DNA from: CAVSUR01 sp052143655
Lineage (GTDB): Bacteria > Actinomycetota > Actinomycetes > Streptosporangiales > Streptosporangiaceae
NCBI GenBank assembly: GCA_052143655.1
Contig: JBKQSL010000274.1
Span: forward strand, 1 to 16,428
Length of the DNA stretch: 16,428 nucleotides
Direction of reading: 5' to 3'
Shown piece by piece: positions 7,071 through 13,886 of this stretch. The notes under the pieces were generated by a model. It was given only the letters and a program-made list of their open reading frames with translations, was not told the DNA's origin and made no database searches. Every line of letters starts with the position of its first letter. The stretch's first letter is position 1. Position numbers and translations under genes: made by a program.

Positions 7071-7910
7071 TTAGGACCAGGCAACGAGCCGCCGACCATC
7101 GTCCTCCGGCACGGGCCCCACGAAAAATGTCAGCGCAATCCGCTCCGGGTCGCCGCCCCGCCGGGTCACAGGCGCAACCTGATGAAAGTTGCGGGAATTG
7201 AAGATGATGAGGTCACCGGTCTCCGGAGCAGCAATCGCGGCCCTATGGCCATTAACTACCATGGGAAGGAAGTCGTGGTGGGCCTGAGGCTTGCGCCATC
7301 GGTCGGCGGCCGCTTCATACTGGAGATCCCAGACCATTAGTTCTCCGCCGGCGCCCCGCGGAGGGACGTTTAGGATCAAGTTGATCGCCACTTGGGAAGT
7401 GGTCTGATCGATCGGGCTCCAACCAGCGCCTTTGGGTGCGTCGTACGCGACGGCCGAGTCAAAGTGCAGGAATGAGCCGCTACTGATGCGTGCGAGACCG
7501 AGACAGTAGGGCATGCCATTGCGAGTCCGTGCGATATCCACACCTTGAGGCCAGATGTTCGCGAGCGCGGCAAACACGAGATCGACTGCGTCGGCGCCGG
7601 GCGGGAAGAGAGACCTCCGTCGCTCGTTGTGCTTAACGGCGGAACTGAAGTACCCAGCAGGGTCCTTGTATGTGTACTCGGATTGCGACGCGCCGAGCTT
7701 GAGTACCCGACGATTCCCGCCCTGGTAACCTTCGCCGCCATAGCGCGTAAGGTCGCCATAGCGGGCCCGAATTTCGCGCGCGCCGTGGCTCGTCACGTCT
7801 TCGCCAAGATAGCGGGATACCTGCAGAATACCCACCCGGTTATCAAGCATATCCTGGAAGTCCGCTCCCGTGAGCACATCGCGGGCACAGACCGCTTCAC
7901 TCTGCCACAT
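7071..7910 (-). CDS. 2-oxoglutarate/Fe(II)-dependent oxygenase (hydroxylase-like)
   Basis: The 279-residue protein has the double-stranded beta-helix signature of prolyl-hydroxylase-like oxygenases. FLHFDSAVAYD (147-157) gives the H149-x-D151 iron pair. NLILNVPPRGAGGELMVWD (177-195) is the typical strand and turn. TGDLIIFNSRNFHQV (231-245) supplies the distal iron histidine H243. RIALTFFVG (257-265) carries R257, the likely 2-oxoglutarate salt bridge. The family uses O2 and 2-oxoglutarate to hydroxylate or otherwise oxidise a C-H bond of an amino acid, peptide or small molecule. ATG 7910 is preceded by AAGGAG at a good distance. GC is about 59% over four lines I counted, lower than the operon downstream, which hints at separate acquisition. 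It is co-directional and upstream of the ligase operon, so a tailoring role there is likely but unproven. Confidence 0.88.
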   Translation of the reverse strand: MWQSEAVCARDVLTGADFQDMLDNRVGILQVSRYLGEDVTSHGAREIRARYGDLTRYGGEGYQGGNRRVLKLGASQSEYTYKDPAGYFSSAVKHNERRRSLFPPGADAVDLVFAALANIWPQGVDIARTRNGMPYCLGLARISSGSFLHFDSAVAYDAPKGAGWSPIDQTTSQVAINLILNVPPRGAGGELMVWDLQYEAAADRWRKPQAHHDFLPMVVNGHRAAIAAPETGDLIIFNSRNFHQVAPVTRRGGDPERIALTFFVGPVPEDDGRRLVAWS

Positions 7911-8061
7911 TACGGCTCTCCTTCCGCGTGCGATGATGCAGCATCCTCCTTCTCAGACGGCTTGTCCAGGCCGCCTGAACCCACTAAAGATCTTCAATGG
8001 CGGGGGTTACCTGGGGCCGGCGCGGCACCACCCCGGTGGTTGTCGGCGGCCACGAGAAACT

Positions 8062-8637
8062 GCCCGGAGACGCTGCGGCAAGACTTCGTCCACGGCTGGT
8101 TATGCGCCGGCCGCCCCACACCCGAGGCCATGGAGATCTCTCCCGCCGAGGCGTTCAGGCGGGCGGCCGACGCGCTTTACGGGCTGTGCGCTTTACGGGC
8201 TGTGCGCGCTGGGTGACGAAGACCGGCGGAGGACGGTCCTCCGTGGGCTGGACGTGCAGGTTCTGGTCGGCCATCTGATCGGCGCCGAGGTCGCGATGCA
8301 CGGCATGCGGCTGCGCACTGCTGGTTGTCCGGGCGTTCGGGCTGTGGACACACGACAACGCCATCCGGCGGGCGGCCGCACTGCCGCGACCCGCGCTGGC
8401 CTGCGCGACCCCGTCACCGTGCGCCTGGCGCTGACCGGGCCCGGCGGCGGCACCTCGGATGTCGCAGTCGGGCAGGGCCCACCCGGTCCTGTCTCCGTCG
8501 GTATCGTCACTGACGCCGTCGGGTTGTGCCGCCCGGCCGCCATATGGATCACTCCCGCCCAGCTTGAGCTGCACATCACCGGCGACCCCAGCCGGGCCGC
8601 CGGGATGCTGGCCGCGGCTGCGGCACTCGCACTGGAC
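8062..8637 (+). pseudogene. Decayed MDMPI/DinB-like protein, paralogue of the gene at 12822-13682
   Basis: The DNA aligns along its length with the intact gene at 12822-13682 but is broken several ways. PEAMEISPAEAFRRAADALYG (split at the duplication) is in one frame. A tandem 16-bp duplication (8175-8206) then shifts the frame to RRRTVLRGLDVQVLVGHL. Removing one copy restores DALYGLCALGDEDRRR exactly. About 70 codons are missing in frame between VGHLIGAE and VAMHGMRL. A further loss of about 8 bases after ATGCGGCTG shifts the frame again, and a later shift brings in VTVRLALTGPGGGT and SVGIVTDAVG. The zinc-ligand glutamate of the intact copy (ELWVH) is glycine here (GLWTH). The terminal TGA after LALD has become CGA, so the stop is lost. 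The 312-residue open frame spanning it (7870-8808) is therefore not a real gene. Confidence 0.85.
8175..8206 (+). repeat. 16-bp tandem duplication that breaks the MDMPI-like reading frame
   Basis: CTTTACGGGCTGTGCG occurs twice in a row, at 8175-8190 and 8191-8206, with no mismatch. The extra 16 bases shift the frame by one; deleting one copy restores the paralogue's reading frame exactly at this spot. Confidence 0.95.
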
Positions 8638-8743
8638 CGAAGCCGCTCCCGTGGACGCAGTGATCCGCCACTGCCCCCGGCGACGTATCCCTGCCAGGAA
8701 GTTGTGAGTATTCGGGTGCCGAATTCACGGAGGGGGCCAGACA

Positions 8744-9046
8744 GTGAGCGTGCTGGTTATCGGGAAATTCCAGGGCGACACCGCTACGTTCCGCCAGGCT
8801 CTTGCTGACCGGGCCGGCGAGTTCGCGAAGATCGCCGACATGGCCCGTTCGGCAGGCGGGATTCACCATCGTTTCGGGGTTGGCGACGGCTTCGTCGTGA
8901 TCGTCGACGAATGGGAGACTGCCGGGCAGTTCCAGCAGTTCTTCTCAAACCCCGACCTGCAAGCCTTCATCGGGTCAGTCGGTGCCGTTCCGGCTCCGCC
9001 AGAGATCACCATTACGGAGGCAGTTGCCTCACCGGACCAGTATTAG
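8744..9046 (+). CDS. Small ABM-like dimeric alpha/beta-barrel protein
   Basis: A 100-residue protein beginning MSVLVIGKFQGD, with GVGDGFVVIVDEWETAGQFQQFF (split: GVGDGFVVIV, DEWETAGQFQQFF) in the middle. The beta-strand, W-E-[ST]-x-x-x-F helix and closing strand (PEITITEAV) match the antibiotic-biosynthesis-monooxygenase-like/stress-responsive A/B-barrel superfamily, members of which dimerise. Actinomycetes carry many such proteins of unknown substrate. GTG 8744 follows a strong Shine-Dalgarno (GGAGGGGG, 8729-8736). It stands alone between a pseudogene and a SnoaL-like gene on the same strand. Related small proteins lie at 11008 and 14037. Confidence 0.8.
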   Translation: MSVLVIGKFQGDTATFRQALADRAGEFAKIADMARSAGGIHHRFGVGDGFVVIVDEWETAGQFQQFFSNPDLQAFIGSVGAVPAPPEITITEAVASPDQY

Positions 9047-9057
9047 GCCCGGGCCCG

Positions 9058-9083
9058 GGCTGGCGCCTCGCTGCCTGCCAGCC
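9058..9083 (+). terminator. Possible intrinsic terminator after the 8744 gene
   Basis: GGCTGGC (9058-9064) and GCCAGCC (9077-9083) form a perfect 7-bp GC-rich stem with a 12-base loop, starting 12 bases past the stop codon. There is no U-tract, as is common in high-GC actinomycetes, so the call is tentative. A 14-bp perfect palindrome, GCCCGGGCCCGGGC (9047-9060), overlaps its left arm. Confidence 0.4.
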
Positions 9084-9248
9084 TTACGGGTGACAGGCCA
9101 GCCAGGCCCGGCCGAGCCGACGCACCTCGTGCGGTCAACGCCGGCATCGTGCGCGTAACAGGCGGCGGGGACGGGCCGCAGGATCGCAGATGTGGCCGCA
9201 AGGCAATCAGGTGTCCGGCGGGTTCCGGGCACGGAGTAGGAGTTCGCA

Positions 9249-9653
9249 GTGAGCGCTGACATCAACATCAAGACCATCGCGCAGATTTATGAGGCGTTCG
9301 GCCGCGGCGATGTCGCCGCGATCCTCGACGGCATCACCGACGACGTTGACTGGGCCGCGGAGACTACCTCGACGGCCGCCCCCTGGTACGGCGAGTGTCT
9401 CGGCAAGGACGCCGTCGCGGGGTTCTTCGCGGCGTACGGCTCGGCCATGGAGGTCGAGGAGTTCACGCCAGTGTCGCTCGCGGCCAACGACACCGATGTG
9501 CTCACGGTGGTCCGGTGCCGGGCCAGGGCACGCAGCACCGGCAAGACTGTGGCGATGGACCTGCACCACTTCTTCAGATTCCGTGAAGGCAAGATCGCCT
9601 ACTACCGCGGTACCGAGGACACCGCCCAGACCGAAGCTGCCCTGCGGGACTGA
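9249..9653 (+). CDS. SnoaL-like (NTF2-fold) protein
   Basis: A 134-residue protein of the usual SnoaL/NTF2-like length. The N-terminal helix pair IAQIYEAFGRGDVAAILDGI and the strand DDVDWAAE are typical, and MDLHHFFRFREGKIAYYRG (split: MDLHHFFRF, REGKIAYYRG) is the standard closing hairpin where the family reads F-x-F-x-x-G-K-I-x-x-x-x-x-x-x-D. The fold forms a cone-shaped pocket used by cyclases, isomerases and many uncharacterised stress or detoxification proteins. No catalytic assignment can be made. GTG 9249 is preceded by GGAGTAGGAG (9234-9241 and on), a good ribosome site. It stands alone; a weak 6-bp hairpin (9669-9674 with 9687-9692) follows the stop. Confidence 0.82.
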   Translation: MSADINIKTIAQIYEAFGRGDVAAILDGITDDVDWAAETTSTAAPWYGECLGKDAVAGFFAAYGSAMEVEEFTPVSLAANDTDVLTVVRCRARARSTGKTVAMDLHHFFRFREGKIAYYRGTEDTAQTEAALRD

Positions 9654-9753
9654 CCCGGCCGCATGTACCCGGCCTTCCGCATGATCGGCCGGCAAAGGCC
9701 ACCGACGGCCCGCAGAAGGGGAGCAGCGATACCGCGGGTGAGCCATCACTTCG

Positions 9754-10022
9754 TCACGGACCGTTTATCGCGGCGGCCCGGCCATCCCTGCCGGGGGTGG
9801 TCACGCTCATTTGCTGGGGTTCGGCGCTGCGGCCGAGCAGGCCCAGCAGGCGGGCGTCGTCCGGGGAGCCTGGGCCGGGGTCGATTGGCAAGCCGAACAG
9901 GCCCGATGCTTCCAGCAGGGCGGCGTTGGCCGCGGTCACCTGCTAGGGGGCGCCGGGGGCGGGCCGGGGGTTACCGGGAACGCCGGGGTCGCCGGGAGAG
10001 CCGGGCGGTCCGGGCGGGTTGT
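9754..10022 (-). pseudogene. Possible collagen-like (Gly-X-Y) remnant interrupted by an amber stop
   Basis: Reading the minus strand, a short stretch NNPPGPPGSPGDPGVPGNP (about 9967-10022) has glycine every third residue. It runs in frame to a TAG at 9943-9945 and continues open as GTG-led MTAANAALLEASGLFGLPID and on to 9754 (61 residues). Whether this is one broken gene, a small real peptide gene or chance in GC-rich DNA cannot be settled. No Shine-Dalgarno is evident. The rest of the 526-base gap 9654-10179 shows nothing I can assign. Confidence 0.25.
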
Positions 10023-10179
10023 TCTCGCCGGGCGGGCGCCGGGGCCTGGGCTGCCTGGGGCTGGCCAGGCCCGCCGGGGCCGTCAACGGCTGCACCGGGC
10101 CTGCCGTTGCCATAACCGGTTCCGTACGGTAGTCAGCACCTGACTGTCCGGTCCGGTGCGGCCTGCATATCCAGGCTCA

Positions 10180-10758
10180 TCATCGCGGGGTGCGCCTGCG
10201 CAATCCCAGCACGCCCAATGCCAGCAGCACGCCGCCCAGGACAACCCACCGCCCTGCCCGGACCGGCCGATGCGGCCGCGACGGCAAGTCCGGCAGCACA
10301 AGGTCTGCGCCCAGTCGGCGAGCCAGGCTCTCGCCCCCCTCGCGCATCAGCTCGTCGTGGTTCCATTTGAACGCCGGCCGGGCAACCGGCGCCAGCAGGT
10401 TCATCCACCACCTGGTCGTGCGGATATCCCAGTCGTAGCGGACCAGCGTGCCGCCCCTGGCCGGGGTGAGCGTCCACCGGCCGGTGCCCTCCAGCTCCCC
10501 GGTGGCCTCGGCGTCCAGCTTCGATGGCGGCTCCACCCGGGTCAGGCAGAAGTCGAAGCCGAGCGTATACGGCAGCCGGGTCCTGAACAGCAGGCGCGCA
10601 CGCCTGCCGACCCCGTCGGCTGCACCCGGCTCCAGCTCGTCCACGCCGACCACATACTTCCACCAGTCCGGCCAGCGCTCGGCATGGTAGATCTCCTCCC
10701 ACACCCGCTCGATAGGCGCCTGGATCTGCCACCTGCTGACAAAGTGATACTCAGCCAT
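10180..10758 (-). CDS. SRPBCC-family (START/polyketide cyclase-like) protein with C-terminal membrane helix
   Basis: A 192-residue protein. MAEYHFVSRWQIQAPIERVW then EEIYHAERWPDWWKYV is the classic opening of the SRPBCC fold (first strand, then helices with W-P-x-W-W). It continues with GRWTLTPARGGTLVRYDWDI and the long C-terminal helix containing FKWNHDELMREGGESLARRL (about 130-150). After a basic proline-rich link, WVVLGGVLLALGVLGL followed by RRR is a single membrane segment with positive residues after it, so the binding domain is probably tethered on the cytoplasmic side. SRPBCC proteins bind hydrophobic ligands in a deep cavity; the ligand is unknown. ATG 10758 follows AGGAGGG at good spacing. 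The gene is monocistronic as far as can be seen. Confidence 0.88.
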   Translation of the reverse strand: MAEYHFVSRWQIQAPIERVWEEIYHAERWPDWWKYVVGVDELEPGAADGVGRRARLLFRTRLPYTLGFDFCLTRVEPPSKLDAEATGELEGTGRWTLTPARGGTLVRYDWDIRTTRWWMNLLAPVARPAFKWNHDELMREGGESLARRLGADLVLPDLPSRPHRPVRAGRWVVLGGVLLALGVLGLRRRTPR

Positions 10759-10932
10759 GTGCCCTCCTGAACTCCTCGGCCGGGGCGCCGGCTTCAGCGA
10801 AGGAGCGCCTTACGGATTGCGCCGCTCGAGCACGGTGACCCGGTGGCAGCATCGGCCGCCGTCTGCTGGCAGGCCCAGCGGCCCGTCTGCCGATCCCGCT
10901 TCGCGGTTCAGCCAGGGCCGCCAGGCCAGCCA

Positions 10933-10970
10933 GCGCCCTGCCCCGGTCCCGGCGCCCTGCCCCGGTCACG
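10933..10970. repeat. 19-bp tandem repeat, two copies
   Basis: GCGCCCTGCCCCGGTCCCG (10933-10951) is followed immediately by GCGCCCTGCCCCGGTCACG (10952-10970), 18 of 19 bases identical. It lies in the gap between the convergent ends/starts of the SRPBCC gene and the ABM-like gene at 11008. No function is evident. Confidence 0.85.
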
Positions 10971-11007
10971 GGCCAGCAGCTGATGCGCGCCTGCTCCCGC
11001 TGCCGGG

Positions 11008-11307
11008 CTAGGCGGTGATTGTCGCAGACCGTGGCGCATACACCTCATGAGCTGGATGGAAGGTGACCTGCGGCTCGCCCTGGACGCCCACCTTGGCCAT
11101 GCCTGGCGCCAGGCGATGCTGGCCGAACTCATTGAACGCCTGTTCGCTTTCCCAGGCGTCAACGTTGTGGCAGTCTCCGTCCTCCCACCACGTAAGGTGG
11201 GCGATTCCTCCGTCCGGAGGTCTTTCGAGCCAGCCGGCCGCTTCGCGGACCCGGTCATAGTCCTCCTTCGTGACGCCGGCCAGGACCACATGCGCGATTA
11301 CAGCCAT
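11008..11307 (-). CDS. Small ABM-like dimeric alpha/beta-barrel protein
   Basis: A 99-residue protein starting MAVIAHVVLAGVTKEDYD, with HLTWWEDGDCHNVDAWESEQ in the middle and EPQVTFHPAHEVYAP near the end. The strand-helix-strand layout and the V-D-A-W-E-S-x-x-x-F helix place it with the ABM-like dimeric barrels. It resembles the protein at 14037 most closely (both have D-x-W-E-S-x-x-x-F-x-x-F-G and a P-A-H near the C-terminus). ATG 11307 is five bases from GGAGGGG; a GTG at 11310 directly before it would add one residue. Substrate and role are unknown. It ends at the boundary of an unassigned 250-base gap. Confidence 0.78.
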   Translation of the reverse strand: MAVIAHVVLAGVTKEDYDRVREAAGWLERPPDGGIAHLTWWEDGDCHNVDAWESEQAFNEFGQHRLAPGMAKVGVQGEPQVTFHPAHEVYAPRSATITA

Positions 11308-11579
11308 CACCCCTCCTCGGCAGCAGGATCACCCGGGACGGCCCCGAGCTTCGGCACTCTGCCTATCCCGGATACGTCACCGGCACCGCCTCTGGATTGC
11401 CGCGCCGTGAATTGCTGCGGAGGCGGCGTACCAGCGCCTGTCGGACCCCAGGCAGCCAGCTCGCGATGCTCCCGGCCATTCCCGCCAGTCAGCTGCATCC
11501 TGAACGTGCGCGGCCAGCTGGCTGCGCACGGCCGACCCCGGACGGGACCGCGCCGCGGAAGACCGGGCAGGCCGAGGCC

Positions 11580-11968
11580 GAGCCATCCGAAGGTCAGCTG
11601 CTCGGCCGCGCGGCGCAGGTGGCCCAGGACTTTGCCAGATACGGGCTGCGGGACGTCCGGCACCGGACCCGGGACCACGACGCCGGACGTCCCCGCCGGC
11701 GCCGCAGCGCGCTGGAGGAACTCGGGCCGACCTTCGCCAAGCTCGGCCAGATCCTGTCCACCCGTCCGGACCTGCTCCCGGCGGCGGTAATCGCAGAGCT
11801 CGCCGACCTCCAGGATCATGTCGCGCCGCTGACCGAAGCCGAAGTAGTGGCGGTGATGGAGACGGAGCTGACAGTTCCGTGGGACGACGTGTTCGCGAGC
11901 ATCGAGCCGGATCCGCTGGCATCGGGGACGATCGCCCAGGTGCACCGGGCAACGCTGGTCGGGGTGAG
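11580..11968 (+). pseudogene. Truncated ABC1/UbiB (AarF)-type atypical kinase, N-terminal remnant
   Basis: Within an open frame from 11397 to 12119, only the middle part is family-like. RRRSALEELGPTFAKLGQIL then STRPDLLPAAVIAELADLQD is the invariant KxGQ-containing N-terminal helix of the ABC1/UbiB family (K and Q of A-K-L-G-Q present). ASGTIAQVHRATL matches its A-[ST]-I-[GA]-Q-V-H-x-A loop. Just after this, where the family has V-A-V-K-V-x-R-P-G and the whole catalytic domain, the sequence turns into arginine/proline-rich noise and stops at 12119. Full-length members are about 450-560 residues, so at least two thirds is missing. ABC1/UbiB proteins support quinone or lipid metabolism. There is no convincing start or ribosome site. 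Confidence 0.75.
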
Positions 11969-12264
11969 GCCAACCGGGAATCGCCGCCTCAGGCACGGCC
12001 CACGACCGGTAGGCAGGCGCGCCGATCCTGCCTGGGCTGGCGGGCTAGCTTCCTGCGGCCGACCTGCGCGCCGCCGGATGGCGCGCCCGGTGGCGTGGGC
12101 AAGGGGACTGATCCGCTGAGTGGTGCGGTGACGTATCTGTGATTGAGGCTGCGTCGCGAAGGAGGCCGGTGCTCGCCACATGCTCCTGGGTGGATGGCCT
12201 GGTCTCGGGCCAGGCCGGGGCGGGGTCTTGCCCGGCGGCCGGGAGCCGGGCTAGCGTCCGGGAC

Positions 12265-12825
12265 GTGGGGGAAACGGACGCCTTGCTGGCGGCGCGCCTG
12301 GCTGCCGGAGATCATATTGCCCTGGCGGAGGTGTTCGACCGCCTGGCACCGGCGGTCTACAGTGGCGCGCTGCGTGTCCTCGGGCGCCATGCGGCCGCGC
12401 AGGACGTTGCGCAGGATGTGTTCGTCGAGCTGTGGAGCCATCCCGGCCGGTATGACCCGGATGCCGGGTCGTTGCGCGCCTACCTGACCATGCAGGCCCG
12501 GCACCGGGCGGTGGACCTGGTCCGCAGCGAGCTGCGCCGGGTGGCGCGGCAGGAGCGCAGTAGCCGGCTGGAACCCGGTCAGCCGGATCCTTCTCCCTGC
12601 GAGCAGGTGGTGGCGGCCGAAGCCGCCGCTGCGGTGCGCGCGGCCATCGAGACGCTGCCCGCCAGCCAGCGCCGGATAGTTGAGCTGGCCTATTTCGGGG
12701 GGCTGACCTGCCGGGAGGCCGCGAAGGCGGCCGGGATCCCGGAAGGCACGGCCAAGTCGCGGCTCCGGCTGGCGCTGGCCAAGCTGGAAACCGTGCTGGA
12801 CCGTCAGCTGCTGGAGTCATCATGA
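12265..12825 (+). CDS. ECF-type RNA polymerase sigma factor
   Basis: The protein directs RNA polymerase to a specific promoter set. Region 2 is clear: LAEVFDRLAPAVYSGALRVL, then DVAQDVFVELW (the D-A-x-D-x-x-Q-x-x-F-x-x-x-W signature) and SLRAYLTMQARHRAVDLVR. Region 4 is the helix-turn-helix TLPASQRRIVELAYFGGLT then CREAAKAAGIPEGTAKSRL. GTG 12265 gives 186 residues, the usual size. An open frame reaches back to GTG 12139 (228 residues), but those extra 42 residues look non-coding, and neither start has a strong ribosome site. The stop overlaps the ATG of the next gene (ATGA), so the two proteins are made together. That is the usual arrangement for an ECF factor and its regulator. No membrane anti-sigma or zinc-finger anti-sigma gene is present. 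Confidence 0.9.
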   Translation: MGETDALLAARLAAGDHIALAEVFDRLAPAVYSGALRVLGRHAAAQDVAQDVFVELWSHPGRYDPDAGSLRAYLTMQARHRAVDLVRSELRRVARQERSSRLEPGQPDPSPCEQVVAAEAAAAVRAAIETLPASQRRIVELAYFGGLTCREAAKAAGIPEGTAKSRLRLALAKLETVLDRQLLESS

Positions 12826-13682
12826 CCGCCGCCGAGCGCCCGGTGCTGCCGGATGGCCTGCGCGATCGTGTCCTGGCCGTGTCGCTGCGGGTGCGCGCCG
12901 CCGGCCGTCCCGAACCCGCGGCTCCGGAGATCACTCCTGAGGAGGCGTTCAGCCGGGCTGCGGACGCATTGTACGGGATGCTCGGCGTCCTGCAGGCGGA
13001 GGACTGGCGCAGGCCGGCGCTGCGCGGCCTGGACGTCCAGGGCCTGGTCGGGCACCTGACCGGGGTGGAGGAAGACGTGCACCGCTGCATGGCCGGGGAC
13101 CCGCAGGTGGCCCAGGCCAGCCACGTCGGATCGACTCAGCCCGCGGCAGACCGCCAGGCCGGGCGCCCCCCGGCCGAGACCCGGGCCGAGTGGCGGCGCG
13201 CGGCCGACCGCACCCTCGATCTCGTCCGCGCCGCCGGCGATCCCGGCGCCAGGGTCGCGATGCACGGCATGCGGCTGCCGCTGAGCATGCTGCTGGTGGT
13301 CCGGGCGTTTGAGCTGTGGGTCCACGACAACGACATCCGCCAGGCCGCCGGCCTGCCCCCGGCGGTCCCCGACCCGTCCACGCTGAGCCTGATGACCCAG
13401 GCCGCGGCCCAGCTGCTCCCGCACGCCGCGGCCCGGGGCGGCCTGAGCGAGCCCACCAGCGTGCACCTGGTACTGACCGGGCCCGGCGGCGGCACCTGGG
13501 ACATCCCGATCGCCCACAGCCCGCACGCCCCTGCCCCGGTCGGGATCGTCACCGACGCGGTCGGGTTCTGCCGGCTGGTCGCCAACCGGGCCACCCCCGA
13601 CAGCCTCGGCCTGCACATCACCGGGGACCCGGGCCGCGCCGCCATGGTGCTAGCGGCAGCATCAGCGCTCGCGCTGGACTGA
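12822..13682 (+). CDS. MDMPI/DinB-like zinc-site protein coupled to the ECF sigma factor
   Basis: A 286-residue protein with the layout of mycothiol-dependent maleylpyruvate isomerase-like proteins: an N-terminal four-helix DinB-type domain and a small C-terminal alpha/beta domain. GLDVQGLVGHLTGVEEDVHR carries H78, and VVRAFELWVHDNDIR carries E164 and H168. The E-x-x-x-H spacing matches the metal triad I recall for the Corynebacterium enzyme (His52, Glu144, His148). SVHLVLTGPGGGTWDI and LGLHITGDPGRAAMVLA form the C-terminal domain. MDMPI enzymes use mycothiol; many relatives have unknown substrates. The ATG overlaps the sigma factor stop (ATGA). A partner role, for instance sensing thiol or metal state and controlling the sigma factor, is inference; it might simply be a co-regulated enzyme. 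A decayed copy lies at 8062-8637. Confidence 0.85.
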   Translation: MTAAERPVLPDGLRDRVLAVSLRVRAAGRPEPAAPEITPEEAFSRAADALYGMLGVLQAEDWRRPALRGLDVQGLVGHLTGVEEDVHRCMAGDPQVAQASHVGSTQPAADRQAGRPPAETRAEWRRAADRTLDLVRAAGDPGARVAMHGMRLPLSMLLVVRAFELWVHDNDIRQAAGLPPAVPDPSTLSLMTQAAAQLLPHAAARGGLSEPTSVHLVLTGPGGGTWDIPIAHSPHAPAPVGIVTDAVGFCRLVANRATPDSLGLHITGDPGRAAMVLAAASALALD

Positions 13683-13684
13683 GT

Positions 13685-13696
13685 GAGGCCGGCCTC
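13685..13696. terminator. Perfect 12-bp palindrome followed by TTT, possible weak terminator
   Basis: GAGGCCGGCCTC lies three bases beyond the stop of the MDMPI-like gene and is followed by TTTCCC. It could form only a short stem with a 4-base loop. It separates that gene from the remnant on the other strand. The call is weak. Confidence 0.3.
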
Positions 13697-13734
13697 TTTC
13701 CCGCGCTGCCGACGCCCGAGCCGCGGAAGATTCC

Positions 13735-13886
13735 TTCGTAGAAGCCCCGGACCTGGACCTTGTCCATGGGCTCGGGGGAATAGCCGTGCAGGCGGATTCC
13801 CTCGTCGTACAACGACAGGTACCCGTCTAGATCACCGGCGTTCCAGCGCTTGGGCGCGGCGACAGGGCTCCTTGCGGTGTCGGCAT
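13735..13886 (-). pseudogene. Frameshifted, truncated SnoaL-like protein (N-terminal remnant)
   Basis: On the minus strand ATG 13886 follows a good ribosome site (AAGGGAG) and starts MPTPQGAL, but that frame soon stops. One frame over, the sequence reads KRWNAGDLDGYLSLYDEGIR then LHGYSPEPMDKVQVRGFYEG, the typical first half of a SnoaL-like polyketide cyclase family protein. After IF near 13735 the similarity ends and the frame runs out into the neighbouring gene's tail. One frameshift near 13840 plus loss of the 3' two thirds explains the pattern. Confidence 0.75.

Noticed and set aside
7062..7078. Hairpin GGTCC-TAAT-GGACC across the oxygenase stop as a terminator
   Set aside because: The stem has only five base pairs and no U-tract; too weak to call.
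7894..7941. 15-codon upstream ORF (MLHHRTRKESRNVAE) overlapping the oxygenase start
   Set aside because: Its AAGGAGG touches the ATG with almost no spacing, so efficient initiation is doubtful; the oxygenase has its own well-placed AAGGAG.
7870..8808. 312-codon plus-strand open frame as a real gene
   Set aside because: It joins unrelated frames of the decayed MDMPI-like copy and reads through its lost stop.
11307..11996. 229-codon minus-strand open frame
   Set aside because: It is the antisense of the ABC1/UbiB remnant and shows no family features.
12251..13616. Minus-strand open frames of 270-279 codons opposite the sigma factor and MDMPI-like gene
   Set aside because: The plus-strand proteins have unmistakable motifs and coupling; the minus-strand products are arginine/proline/glycine-rich shadows.
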